DNA of 21,702 bases from CAZIZT01 sp964544085 (lineage in GTDB: Bacteria; Campylobacterota_A; Desulfurellia; Desulfurellales; Hippeaceae). Position 1 is the first letter of the stretch. Every line of letters starts with the position of its first letter. Where the stretch lies: NCBI GenBank assembly GCA_964544085.1, contig CAZIZT010000037.1, forward strand, positions 1 through 21,702, given 5' to 3'. The notes beneath the pieces are model-generated. The model was not told where the DNA came from, made no database searches, and was given only the letters and a program-made list of their open reading frames with translations. Shown piece after piece: positions 6,838-14,914 of the stretch. The translations under genes were made by a program, and so were the position numbers.

Positions 6838-7959
6838 ATGATTATCGGTGTTCCAAAGGAGATCAAGCCTAACGAAAACAGGGTAGGTTTGATCCCCGCA
6901 TCGGTACATGAGTTTGTATCCAACGGTCATGAGGTGCTTATTGAGCGCTCTGCTGGTGAGGGTAGCGGCATTTCAGATGAGGAGTTTGAAAAAGAGGGTG
7001 CGAGACTTGTCGATTCGGCCAGAGAAATATTTGATAATGCTGAGATGATCATTAAAGTGAAAGAACCACAGCCGGTAGAGATCGAAATGCTAAAAGAGGG
7101 CCAGATTCTCTACACCTATCTGCATCTTGCGCCCGATAAGGAACAGACACTTGGCTTGATAAAGAAAAAGGTTGTTGCCATAGCCTATGAGACCATAGAG
7201 GTGAATGGCAAGTTGCCTCTGCTTGAGCCCATGAGCGAGGTTGCCGGGAAAATGGCATCCATTATGGCTGCTTACTACCTTGCAAAACCCTACGGTGGTA
7301 GGGGTGTTTTAGCAGGGGGTGTAACAGGTGTCCACAGCGCGAAATTTGTTATTCTCGGTGGCGGTACGGCAGGACTAAACGCCGCAAAGGTGGCAAGCGG
7401 TATGGGTGCAAGCGTGTCTGTGCTCGACATAAATGCTGAAAGACTCAGATACCTTGAAGATGTACTGCCTGCAAATTGCCAGATGATCATGTCCAATAAG
7501 GTCAATATAGAGCAGGAGATAGTGGATGCGGATGCGGTAATAGGTACGGTGCTCATACCCGGGGCAAGGACTCCGCGTCTTGTGACCCGTTCAATGCTTA
7601 GCCTGTTAAAAAAGGGCACCGTGCTTGTTGATGTGTCCATAGATCAGGGCGGTTGTTTTGAGACATCTCACCCAACAACGCACCAGGATCCCGTTTTCAG
7701 TGTTGATGGTATTCTACACTACTGCGTAGCCAATATGCCAGGGGCTTATGCCAGAACATCTACCTTTGCGCTTGTAAACGCAACAACACCTTATGGTGTT
7801 CTTATTGCGAACATGGGGTGGAAACGCGCAGCCAGCGAATGTGACGCTGTGGCTAAAGGAGTTAATGTTGCCTATGGCAAGGTTACATGTAGGCCGGTTG
7901 CAGAGGCTCATGGTCTTGAGTACACACCTATAGAGGAGGTGCTAAAGAGCGCTCCTTGA
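6838..7959 (+). CDS. ald: L-alanine dehydrogenase
   Basis: This protein catalyses NAD-dependent interconversion of L-alanine with pyruvate and ammonia. At 373 aa it has the usual family length. Visible features are the N-terminal MIIGVPKEIKPNENRVGL with substrate-binding R15, K75 in KVKEP and H96 in YLHLAP, the Rossmann loop ILGGGTAGLNAAKV (172-185), and the catalytic Asp at about 269 in DQGGCFETSHPTTHQDP. The ending PIEEVL is typical. A GGGGGT Shine-Dalgarno precedes the ATG. With CstA-type uptake of pyruvate or peptides encoded divergently next door, it fits alanine catabolism or ammonia assimilation. Its TGA overlaps the miaA TTG as TTGA. I see no missing key residue. Confidence 0.96.
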   Translation: MIIGVPKEIKPNENRVGLIPASVHEFVSNGHEVLIERSAGEGSGISDEEFEKEGARLVDSAREIFDNAEMIIKVKEPQPVEIEMLKEGQILYTYLHLAPDKEQTLGLIKKKVVAIAYETIEVNGKLPLLEPMSEVAGKMASIMAAYYLAKPYGGRGVLAGGVTGVHSAKFVILGGGTAGLNAAKVASGMGASVSVLDINAERLRYLEDVLPANCQMIMSNKVNIEQEIVDADAVIGTVLIPGARTPRLVTRSMLSLLKKGTVLVDVSIDQGGCFETSHPTTHQDPVFSVDGILHYCVANMPGAYARTSTFALVNATTPYGVLIANMGWKRAASECDAVAKGVNVAYGKVTCRPVAEAHGLEYTPIEEVLKSAP

Positions 7960-8858
7960 AGCCCATTGTAATTCTCGGACCGACGGCTGTAGGAAAAAGC
8001 GATATAGCTGTTCAGCTCGCCGAAAAAATTAACGCAGAGATTATTTCAGCTGACGCATACCAGATATACAGGTACATGGATATTGGAACCGCAAAACCTA
8101 CGCCGCAGCAGCTGAAAAGGATTAGGCACCACAACATCTCGATACTTAATCCGGGTGAAGAATACTCAAGCGGCAGATTCGTAGAGGATGTTGAAAGACT
8201 CATAAATGAAATAAAAGGCAGGGGTAAATCGGTGATTATCGTTGGTGGAACAGGTTTCTATGTTGATTCTCTGCTTGTAAGACTGGACGATATACCACCT
8301 GTCAGTGGTCAGCTGAAGGGTTTTCTGGATGATGTTGTGCACAGATATGGTTGTGATACCCTTTATCGGTGGCTTGAGTTGCTTGACGAAAAGTGGGCTG
8401 GCAGGATAAGCGAAAGCGATGCCCAGCGCATAAAGCGTGGTTTATCTGTTTTTGTTGAAACAGGTAAACCAATAAGTGCATATTTCGGCTCCAAAAAGCG
8501 CAGCGAGGAGTTTTTGGTATTCGTGCTATACGCCTCAAAAGACTATATTAATAAAAGGATAGAGAAGCGCGTTGATGCCATGGTAGCGTCGGGCCTGCTT
8601 GAGGAGGTGAAGAAGCTAATCGATATGGGATATGGCAGTACCAGCGCTATGAAGGCAATAGGTTACAGGGAGATGAGTCGTTACCTTGCCGGTGAAATTA
8701 CATTCGAGGATGCAGTCCACCTTATCAAAAAGAACACAAAAGCCTATGCAAAGAGGCAGATGACGCTTTTGAAAAACAGGTTTTCCAGTGCGGTATGGAT
8801 AAACGTGGAGCAGACAGACGCGCTCAGGGAGATTATGCGACACCTGCCATTGCCTTGA
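7956..8858 (+). CDS. miaA: tRNA dimethylallyltransferase MiaA
   Basis: MiaA transfers a dimethylallyl group to N6 of A37 in tRNAs reading UNN codons. The 300-aa protein shows the P-loop GPTAVGKS (8-15), SADAYQIYRYMDIGTAKP (31-48), GGTGFYVDSLL (97-107), SDAQRIKRGL (154-163), AIGYREM (234-240) and the C-terminal AKRQMTLLKNRF. It starts at TTG inside the ald stop codon (TTGA overlap). The nearest strong Shine-Dalgarno (GAGGAGGT, 7933-7940) is 15 nt upstream, which is long, so translation may depend on coupling to ald. Its last 26 nt overlap the 3' end of convergent htpX. Confidence 0.96.
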   Translation: MKPIVILGPTAVGKSDIAVQLAEKINAEIISADAYQIYRYMDIGTAKPTPQQLKRIRHHNISILNPGEEYSSGRFVEDVERLINEIKGRGKSVIIVGGTGFYVDSLLVRLDDIPPVSGQLKGFLDDVVHRYGCDTLYRWLELLDEKWAGRISESDAQRIKRGLSVFVETGKPISAYFGSKKRSEEFLVFVLYASKDYINKRIEKRVDAMVASGLLEEVKKLIDMGYGSTSAMKAIGYREMSRYLAGEITFEDAVHLIKKNTKAYAKRQMTLLKNRFSSAVWINVEQTDALREIMRHLPLP

Positions 8859-9678
8859 GCCTTCTGATGCGCTCCTCTATTGGTGGATGGGTGGAAAACA
8901 GGGCTATAAGGCCTTTCGTGCTGAACGGATTGACGATAAACAGGTTCTCTGTTGCCGGCGAACCACGGAACGGAATGGCTTTTGCATACGCATCAAGCTT
9001 CTCCAGTGCATTGGCCAGATATAGGGGGTTGCCGGCAAGCTTCGCTCCCGTTTTGTCTGCATCGTATTCTCTTGCTCTGGATATGGCAAGTTGAATGAGC
9101 ATGGCTGCAAATGGTGCCACGATAGCCATAAGCAAAAGCACAAGCGGATGGGAATCCTCGTCGTCTCTGGATAAACCACCAAAAATGAGTGCCCATCGAG
9201 CCATATCGGCAAGGAACATGATTGTTGTGGCGATGGTGGATGCAATTGTTGATATCAGAATATCTCTGTGTTTTATGTGCGCAAGCTCGTGGCCTAACAC
9301 ACCGGTCAACTCCTCCTTTGAGAGCAGCTTTAATGCACCCTCGGTTACCGCAACAGCTGCGTGCTTTGGGTTTCTTCCCGTTGCAAAGGCGTTTGGAGCT
9401 TCCTGTGGTATTATGTAAATCCGTGGAACGGGTATGTTTGCCCTTTTTGCCAGGAATTCAACGATTTCATAGAGTTCTGGAGCCTCCTGCGGGGTTACAG
9501 GCCGTGCCCTGTACATACTGAGCGCGATTTTGTCGGAAAAGAAGTAGCTTCCCAGGTTCATGAGTAGGGCGAATATGAATGCTATCTGGACGCCGGCGCG
9601 ACCGCCTATCAGATCTCCAATGACAAGAAACAGACCGGTTAGGAGTGTTAGCAGGAATGCTGTTTTCAGTGCGTTCAC
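8833..9678 (-). CDS. htpX: HtpX-family membrane zinc metalloprotease
   Basis: This is an M48 zinc metalloprotease of the inner membrane that degrades damaged or misfolded membrane proteins. Counted from the GTG at 9678-9676 it has 281 aa, the normal length. GGAGGT (9683-9688) lies 4 nt upstream of the GTG, while the frame's further extension to 9909 crosses the promoter. Two N-terminal membrane segments (about 7-25 and 30-47) and two more (about 141-160 and 178-197) flank the catalytic HELAH motif (130-134). The third zinc ligand is E204 in AREYDADKTGA, and FSTHPPIEERIRRL closes the domain. It is monocistronic, and its last 26 nt overlap miaA tail to tail. Heat or envelope-stress control is usual for htpX, but no special operator is visible. 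Confidence 0.95.
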   Translation of the reverse strand: MNALKTAFLLTLLTGLFLVIGDLIGGRAGVQIAFIFALLMNLGSYFFSDKIALSMYRARPVTPQEAPELYEIVEFLAKRANIPVPRIYIIPQEAPNAFATGRNPKHAAVAVTEGALKLLSKEELTGVLGHELAHIKHRDILISTIASTIATTIMFLADMARWALIFGGLSRDDEDSHPLVLLLMAIVAPFAAMLIQLAISRAREYDADKTGAKLAGNPLYLANALEKLDAYAKAIPFRGSPATENLFIVNPFSTKGLIALFSTHPPIEERIRRLKAMAGVA

Positions 9679-9712
9679 AGTTACCTCCTGTGACAAATTT
9701 TTGGTGATAGGA

Positions 9713-9740
9713 ATTATACTTCGAAGCCCTCTAAAGTCAA
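9713..9740 (-). promoter_or_regulatory. sigma-70-type promoter for htpX
   Basis: On the minus strand, TTGACT (9740-9735) and a perfect TATAAT (9718-9713) are 16 nt apart, about 35 nt upstream of the GTG start. This supports the short htpX start. Confidence 0.65.
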
Positions 9741-9934
9741 GTTTGCGGGTTTCTATGTCCGGTGAGATAGCAGAGAAAAAGGTTTTTATGGCTTGACGGA
9801 AGCAGGAAGTGAGATAACTTAAGATATGACCTTCCTCAGGCTGCCGGGTGAGTGTCTCTCTGTGGTGTTTGCCATAGAGTGGGCTATACGGCAATAGTGT
9901 GGAAGGCATACAAACTTATGGGAGGTTTTTGACT
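9741..9934. other. intergenic region between htpX and the DUF505-type operon
   Basis: This 194-nt gap holds no convincing gene. It contains an imperfect inverted repeat at about 9868-9893: TTGCCATAG, then CTATACGGCAA, pairing with a 2-nt bulge around a 6-nt loop. A GGGAGGT Shine-Dalgarno follows just before 9935. I could not find a clean promoter for the rightward operon; TTGACG near 9793 has no good partner. The hairpin would lie in the leader of the rightward transcript and might be regulatory. Confidence 0.35.
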
Positions 9935-10654
9935 ATGTCTTACAAGAAAAGGCTAAGAGAACTCAAGATACAGCACCAGAGGATGCTGAACACCTTTGTA
10001 AGAGAGTCGTGGGGTGAGATACCCAATGAGATCGAAGTTAAGCTCAAAAGCTTGAAGGCGTGGGGATTCGATCTGTTGATTGGTTTGAGAGGAGGTGTTG
10101 AGAGTATCTTTGTTGCAGACGAGGATGACAAAAGAAAAAAGGGCGATGTGTATGAGTCTGAAGGTGAAACCTTTGAGGTTAAAGATGTAATTAAGAAGAT
10201 GCCAAAGGGAGCAAAGCTGCTCATTCGTGTAGAGCTTGAAGATAGGCGTGGCATTATCAGGGCTTACTATCGATCGGATGTGGGTCAGGAGACGCTACTA
10301 TTTAGTCTTCCGGCTGCAGAGCTTCTGCTTGTTTACTTTAAAAAACGCGGTTTTGGCAAGCTACTTGAGGCGTTCCACTCCTCAGGTCTGACAACCGAGT
10401 TTATCCAGAAACGGGGCGATCAGGGCAAAGCCTATGATTTTGACGATTTGCCTGTGGAGATGAGAAGAGCATTGCGTGAAGCCAAGGATCTGATCAGAAA
10501 AGGCACCCGCGTTGGTCGGTTTACCCTTGTCTACTTTGGCAAGAATAAGGATGGCGACAACAGATATATCGTTACATGGCTTCTGCCTACCATTTATATG
10601 TTTGATGTGGATATAGCTGAAAAGCTCAATAAATTACTTGAAGCCATGGATTAG
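9935..10654 (+). CDS. protein of unknown function, partner of the DUF505-like gene
   Basis: The start is placed at the ATG at 9935 (MSYKKRLREL), 8 nt after GGGAGGT; the frame opens 12 codons earlier without a site. The 239-aa product is soluble and charged. It has a basic N-terminal helix (1-22), a mixed region with FDLLIGLRGGVESIFVADEDD (45-65), strands KLLIRVELEDRRGIIRAYYR (94-113), and a C-terminal part RVGRFTLVYFGKNKDGDNRY (192-211) ending in a helix. No catalytic motif, signal peptide or membrane segment is visible, and I do not recognise the family. The DUF505-like gene begins 11 nt downstream, so the two are probably one operon and may form a complex. Confidence 0.7.
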   Translation: MSYKKRLRELKIQHQRMLNTFVRESWGEIPNEIEVKLKSLKAWGFDLLIGLRGGVESIFVADEDDKRKKGDVYESEGETFEVKDVIKKMPKGAKLLIRVELEDRRGIIRAYYRSDVGQETLLFSLPAAELLLVYFKKRGFGKLLEAFHSSGLTTEFIQKRGDQGKAYDFDDLPVEMRRALREAKDLIRKGTRVGRFTLVYFGKNKDGDNRYIVTWLLPTIYMFDVDIAEKLNKLLEAMD

Positions 10655-10665
10655 GAGGTGGGATA

Positions 10666-12666
10666 ATGGTAATCACAAAAGCGCATGCAATAGCTTTGAG
10701 AAAGCTGCTTGAAGAGCAGTACGCAGATAAACCATATACGGAGCTGAAACCTGAAGATGAGCCGGTAATGCTCGAGCTTGAGAGAGCAGGTCTTGTGCGC
10801 CAGCAGACACCGGTAAGATGGATTTTGACATACTCCGGTGTAGCCGTTGCTGAGTTGCTTAAAGATCTGTATGAACAGGGACCAAAACCATACTCTGAAA
10901 AGGATGAAGAGGTTGGCGGTGAATTTGTAATTAGGGAAGGTAGAGGGCTAGCTTCCCCAGAGGAGTGGCCCGATGACTGGCGCTTTGTTGGAAGCGAGAT
11001 TATCGCTATGCTTGATGCAGCTGACAGAGCAGAAAGGGTGGGAGAAAAGGCTGAGGATGCCCTTTTAACCAGAGGACTTGCCGTAAGGGTCTGGGACAGG
11101 ACCAAAAAGAAAGAGTATGTGATGCTTAGCGAAGCCGGCAGGAGTTTACTCGAGATTTACAGAAGCGCTCATCCGAGACTCATCATAGACAACGAACTTG
11201 CGGATTTTATAAGGGGTGTACCTATGGGCCCGACCAGTTCTGATAGACTGCCTGTAGGTTCCCATGAAGAGCATCTACTTGAGTCTATGCGCCTTATAGC
11301 CTATAGTGTGCCCGTCTCGGATGTTTTCGCATTCACAGCGCTTGGCCAGGCCGTTAAACATGCTTTCGAAGCAGGAGGATTCGGCACTGGCACCATTCTT
11401 TCAGAGGATATAATGTGGGATCTGGCAAGATATGCCGATGGCGAGGAAGTTTCCGAGTCGTCCCTTGCGCGTTTAAAGGAGCTGGGTTATCTGGATGCCG
11501 ACGGTGAGCTCATAAAGGCTGGTGAATGGGTCCTTGAGTCTTTTAGGCTCTGGTATGACGGTCCGCGTAAGGATGTGTGGACCATAGCCGTCGAGGCCGA
11601 GGAGGTCGATGTATTGCTCACGGTGGATGAGCTTTACAATCGCTGGGTCGAGACCAGAAGCGAAACGGAGCTTCCAACCTTCCCCACCCTGCGCAGGCGT
11701 ATGATTGATAAGAAGGTAGAAGAGTATAAACGCCTGCTTGACAGGTATGGAAGACGGATAAAAGAAATACCGGAGAAGTTTAGAAAAATCGCTGAGGCAT
11801 TCAGTGAAGCCAAGGATCTTGCCAGGTGGTATGACGATAACTTTATGCTGAGAGAGACGCTTTATAGCCTTGAGTCGTTTAATCTTCTTGAAAGTATGGA
11901 GATAGAGAACAAAGAGGTTTTCAAGCTTACGGGCTTTGGCAAAGAGGTGGTTAATGAGCAAAGAAACCGTGTAAGGGACATCACATCGACCGCTGTAAAA
12001 GCCATTACGATGACGCGCAAGATGTTCTCAGCTCCTGCAATTGACTGGCTTAATGAGGCTAAAGAGGCCAATCTTGTAGGTTCGGTGGAACCAACGAACA
12101 GCGGCATGCTTTATGCGAAACTGGCAGAAACGCTGATTAGAAAACCACTCCTCACCCGTTTTGAGACTGAGGTTTTCCATGTTATACCTGCTCGCGGTAT
12201 AACCGAAAAAGAGATCTTCGATCTGCTCACCGGTAGAGGCGAGAGGCCCGAGAGAATAAAATGGGCACTGGAAAAGCTTGAGGCACGTAGGATGATCGAG
12301 ATATTGCCAGACGGTAATGTTGTTGAAACGCCTATAGGCGAGAAGATAGATCAGGCTCTCTCTGGTGTGCCAGAGGGTATTGCAAATCCAATTAACCCGC
12401 TGATTGTTAGGGTGCTTCAGGCGCTTAGAGATGTAGGTACTCTGTATGTGAAAGAGCGAAAGGTGAGGGTGCTTCCGCGCAACATCAAGGAGGCTCAGAA
12501 GAAAAGCGGCTTGAGTAAAGATGCCTTTGACGATGCATTAACGGTAGCTAAACTCGCCGGATTTGTGGGCAAGAACTCTGTAACAACAGCTGGCCTTCTT
12601 CTGCTTGAGGCGGTTGACGCCATGGCTCAGAGAGTGGAGGATGCCCTGGAGGGCTTTACAGAGTAG
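10666..12666 (+). CDS. DUF505-like protein built of winged-helix-like units
   Basis: The 666-aa soluble protein resembles the DUF505 family of uncharacterised prokaryotic proteins; the assignment is from memory of the family. A pattern recurs along it: a helix ending L-x-x-x-G-L/Y-hydrophobic, a short beta wing, then an L-T-x-x-G helix. Examples are about 37-66 (LERAGLVRQQ, LTYSGVAVAELL), 132-165 (LLTRGLAVRV, LSEAGRSLLEIY), 268-291 (ARLKELGYLDADGELIKAGE), 400-430 (LESFNLLESM, LTGFGKEVV), 535-565 (LEKLEARRMIEIL, ETPIGEKI) and 625-650 (AKLAGFVGKNSVTTAGLLLL). This is the wing-and-recognition-helix layout of archaeal-type winged-helix domains. Nucleic-acid binding is plausible but not shown. The ATG follows AGGAGGT by 6 nt, and the 239-aa gene lies 11 nt upstream. 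Confidence 0.8.
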   Translation: MVITKAHAIALRKLLEEQYADKPYTELKPEDEPVMLELERAGLVRQQTPVRWILTYSGVAVAELLKDLYEQGPKPYSEKDEEVGGEFVIREGRGLASPEEWPDDWRFVGSEIIAMLDAADRAERVGEKAEDALLTRGLAVRVWDRTKKKEYVMLSEAGRSLLEIYRSAHPRLIIDNELADFIRGVPMGPTSSDRLPVGSHEEHLLESMRLIAYSVPVSDVFAFTALGQAVKHAFEAGGFGTGTILSEDIMWDLARYADGEEVSESSLARLKELGYLDADGELIKAGEWVLESFRLWYDGPRKDVWTIAVEAEEVDVLLTVDELYNRWVETRSETELPTFPTLRRRMIDKKVEEYKRLLDRYGRRIKEIPEKFRKIAEAFSEAKDLARWYDDNFMLRETLYSLESFNLLESMEIENKEVFKLTGFGKEVVNEQRNRVRDITSTAVKAITMTRKMFSAPAIDWLNEAKEANLVGSVEPTNSGMLYAKLAETLIRKPLLTRFETEVFHVIPARGITEKEIFDLLTGRGERPERIKWALEKLEARRMIEILPDGNVVETPIGEKIDQALSGVPEGIANPINPLIVRVLQALRDVGTLYVKERKVRVLPRNIKEAQKKSGLSKDAFDDALTVAKLAGFVGKNSVTTAGLLLLEAVDAMAQRVEDALEGFTE

Positions 12667-12695
12667 ATTGAAACCCGGGGAGTCGACTGTTTTTG

Positions 12696-14600
12696 TTAGC
12701 TTGGTCGGCTCTCCATCTTCTTTAACACCGACTCGTAGGGTTCTGGTTTGTGAAGATAGAACCCCTGCAGGAAGTCGACGCCAAGATCAATTAATTTATC
12801 CACCTTCTCCTTTGAATCCACATACTCGGCTGTGGTTTGTATGCCGATATTTCTGCACATCTCCACAAGGGATTTTACGAATATGACCTGCTTCTGGTTT
12901 GTTAATATCTCGGATACCAACGCCCCGTCTATTTTTATGTAATCGGGATTCATGCTGAAGATATAGCTGAAATTGGAATAGCCGCTACCAAAATCATCAA
13001 TGGCTATCTTGGCGCCAAGCTTTTTTATATCTTCTATAAAGATCTTAACCTCTTTAAATTTTTCAATAGCTTCCTCCTCTGTAATCTCGAAGGTGATTCT
13101 GTTTGCCACATCGGGTTTTTCCAGAAGTACACTTTTGAAGAATTTTCGCGTATTGGGATTCATGATGTCCAGCATGCTTAGATTAAAGCTAATCACCGTC
13201 CCATACTCTTCCACAATCTCGGCACATTTTAAAAATAGCATCTTTGTAGCTTCTGGGTACAGGTAGGTGTTTTTGAGCGTGTGGCGAAACTGGGCTGGAG
13301 AGAGTGTTTCTCCTGTTTTCGATTCTATTCTGACCAGCGCTTCGTACCTTGCAGGTTTTTTTAAGTTTGAAACGTGGTAAATTCCCTGCAGGTACGGTTT
13401 TATGCCGTCGGTGGCTATTGCAAGCTTCAACTGAATATTGATGGAAAACAGCTCGTCGGATTTCTTGACTGTTGATGTTAGAGAATCCTTTCTGTCGTCC
13501 ACATTAATAAGGTGATCCTTTACCTTTTTGGCTTCTATTAGAGCCTCTTCGGCAAGCTCGAGGATATTGTCGTCTATCCGTCCAAATGAGCCGTAAAAAA
13601 ACAGCGATACAGGTTTTTCGTTTACATAAAAAACACTGGATTCAAGCTCGTTCAGGATTGCCGCTGGCATATTCCTGTCGTTTACTACAAGAGCAAACTC
13701 GTTGCCAATAAACCTATAAGGTGTGCAGACCTTTAACTCCTTTAGTCTGCGTGCAACCGACTGCAATACCTTGTCCCCGGCATCAAACCCCATACTAACA
13801 TTGATTTTTCTAAAGTCCTGTATATCGATCAGCAGCAGATATCTGTCTTTTAGGGATTTTAAGTCCTTCTTCAGTTTCAGCTGATTTGATAGGCCCGTAA
13901 GATAATCTGTGTAGATAGAGATAATCTCTTCGCTCATGTAGTTGAGAATGAGAAGGTTTTGCATCTTTGATGAATATCCCATAAGCTCCCTGTAGAGCAC
14001 GGAGAAGTAGAAGTATTTGCCTTCTGCGTAAGCCCTGGCAAGTCTCTCGGCGGTGACCTTGAGCATAGCAACTATTTTCTCATAATTATCATCATGTAGA
14101 TTATCGAATTCGAATCTGTTTGCCGTGGCAAGCCATTTCTCCAGCGTATCCTTTTCATGTATTGTGTTGTTAAGAATGGAGTTTATGAAGCTGATCATCC
14201 AGCCAATTTCTGTGTTTAAAGCATTGGTAAGCTCTCTGCTTTCGGCTACAATACGCCTGTTGAGGTAGCGCTGAAGGATACGTTTGTCGAAGTTGAGCTC
14301 TTCGTAGATATAGCCCTTGGAGAGCATCTTTTTTGCTGTTAGCATATCTTCAAGGGCCAGCTTTAAACCGTCTTTTTCCAATAGTGATATGACTTTTTCG
14401 AGGATATAGAAAAAATGGGTTATCAGGATGTTGCTTTTGAAAAGTTCCCTGCCAATCTCACAGAGGTTTTCGAGTCGATGTTCCAGGATCTCGCTGATGG
14501 CTTTGCTTAAGAGCTCCGCATCCTTTTCCTGTGCAAGTCCGGCAAAGTACTTTTCAAAATTCGATTTCGTAAAGATTTCCCTCACCTTTTCCAACAGCAT
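12696..14600 (-). CDS. GGDEF (degenerate)-EAL c-di-GMP phosphodiesterase
   Basis: The 634-aa protein has a helical N-terminal region (about 1-220), a GGDEF domain (about 230-370) and an EAL domain (about 395-634). DYLTGLSNQ (232-240) begins the GGDEF domain, but the active-site motif reads IGNEF (298-302), so cyclase activity is probably lost; GTP binding for allosteric control is possible. The EAL domain keeps E420 (YEALVRI), N473 (FNLS), E505 (EITE), D535-D536 (IDDFGSGYS), K556 (YIKID), E592 (AEYVD) and Q612 (LQGFYLHKP). That is a complete catalytic set, so the likely activity is hydrolysis of c-di-GMP to pGpG. No membrane segment is evident. Residues 145-160 (IHEKDTLEKW) distantly recall CZB domains, without their Cys/His set. 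The Shine-Dalgarno is weak (AAGGGC). Confidence 0.9.
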   Translation of the reverse strand: MLLEKVREIFTKSNFEKYFAGLAQEKDAELLSKAISEILEHRLENLCEIGRELFKSNILITHFFYILEKVISLLEKDGLKLALEDMLTAKKMLSKGYIYEELNFDKRILQRYLNRRIVAESRELTNALNTEIGWMISFINSILNNTIHEKDTLEKWLATANRFEFDNLHDDNYEKIVAMLKVTAERLARAYAEGKYFYFSVLYRELMGYSSKMQNLLILNYMSEEIISIYTDYLTGLSNQLKLKKDLKSLKDRYLLLIDIQDFRKINVSMGFDAGDKVLQSVARRLKELKVCTPYRFIGNEFALVVNDRNMPAAILNELESSVFYVNEKPVSLFFYGSFGRIDDNILELAEEALIEAKKVKDHLINVDDRKDSLTSTVKKSDELFSINIQLKLAIATDGIKPYLQGIYHVSNLKKPARYEALVRIESKTGETLSPAQFRHTLKNTYLYPEATKMLFLKCAEIVEEYGTVISFNLSMLDIMNPNTRKFFKSVLLEKPDVANRITFEITEEEAIEKFKEVKIFIEDIKKLGAKIAIDDFGSGYSNFSYIFSMNPDYIKIDGALVSEILTNQKQVIFVKSLVEMCRNIGIQTTAEYVDSKEKVDKLIDLGVDFLQGFYLHKPEPYESVLKKMESRPS

Positions 14601-14633
14601 TGCCCTTGTTCATTTCAAGACCTGCTGTAGCTC

Positions 14634-14662
14634 ATCCTATAGGAGAAGTTTTATAAAGTCAA
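14634..14662 (-). promoter_or_regulatory. candidate promoter for the GGDEF-EAL gene
   Basis: On the minus strand, TTGACT (14662-14657) and TAGGAT (14639-14634) are 17 nt apart, between the tRNA and the gene at 14600. The gene could therefore be expressed independently of the tRNA. Confidence 0.45.
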
Positions 14663-14683
14663 TAGAATAAAATAAAAAAGCGG

Positions 14684-14755
14684 AGCCAGCGACAGGATTC
14701 GAACCTGCGACCTGCTGATTACGAATCAGCTGCTCTACCACTGAGCTACGCTGGC
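14684..14755 (-). tRNA. tRNA-Thr (anticodon CGU)
   Basis: On the minus strand a full 72-nt cloverleaf folds. The acceptor is GCCAGCG/CGCTGGC; the D stem is GCTC/GAGC; the anticodon stem is GCTGA/TCAGC with loop TTCGTAA. The T stem is GCAGG/CCTGT, with one G-U pair and loop TTCGAAT. Loop positions 34-36 are CGT (complement at 14721-14723), which reads ACG threonine codons. G1-C72, C2-G71, G35 and U36 are known threonine identity elements in bacteria. The discriminator is T, and the next bases are CCG, so CCA is not fully encoded and must be added. A T-rich run just downstream may end the transcript. Confidence 0.96.
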
Positions 14756-14770
14756 TTTTTAGACTCACAC

Positions 14771-14798
14771 ATTCTAAAAAAGTTTGCAGCTTTGTCAA
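14771..14798 (-). promoter_or_regulatory. sigma-70-type promoter for tRNA-Thr
   Basis: On the minus strand, a perfect TTGACA (14798-14793) and TAGAAT (14776-14771) are 16 nt apart, ending about 15 nt before the mature tRNA 5' end. Confidence 0.65.
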
Positions 14799-14851
14799 TA
14801 GCTATACATCCAGCAGCAAAGAAGGAAAGTAGCCGAGAAAGAGTGTTTTAT

Positions 14852-14880
14852 TTGAAAAAAAGAGGAAAATTTTATATAAA
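14852..14880 (+). promoter_or_regulatory. promoter for the CBS-DRTGG/hppA operon
   Basis: TTGAAA (14852-14857) and TATAAA (14875-14880) are 17 nt apart, 34 nt before the ATG at 14915, which has a G-rich Shine-Dalgarno at 14902-14909. Confidence 0.55.
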
Positions 14881-14914
14881 GGGCTACTCTTGAAAGATGA
14901 GTGGGGGGTAGCTT

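Noticed and set aside
9826..9897. Possible 23-codon micro-ORF before the DUF505-type operon
   Set aside because: It lacks a Shine-Dalgarno site and overlaps the hairpin; nothing supports translation.
9679..9909. N-terminal extension of htpX by 77 codons
   Set aside because: It would read through the htpX promoter and ignores the GTG with GGAGGT 4 nt upstream; the extension has no membrane or family similarity.
11473..11961. 162-codon reading frame antisense to the DUF505-like gene
   Set aside because: It lies wholly inside a well-supported gene with its own Shine-Dalgarno, has no site of its own and its translation resembles no protein.
12667..12695. Intrinsic terminator between the DUF505-like and GGDEF-EAL genes
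   Set aside because: The 29-nt gap has short GC-rich self-complementary bits but no clear stem followed by a T-run on either strand.
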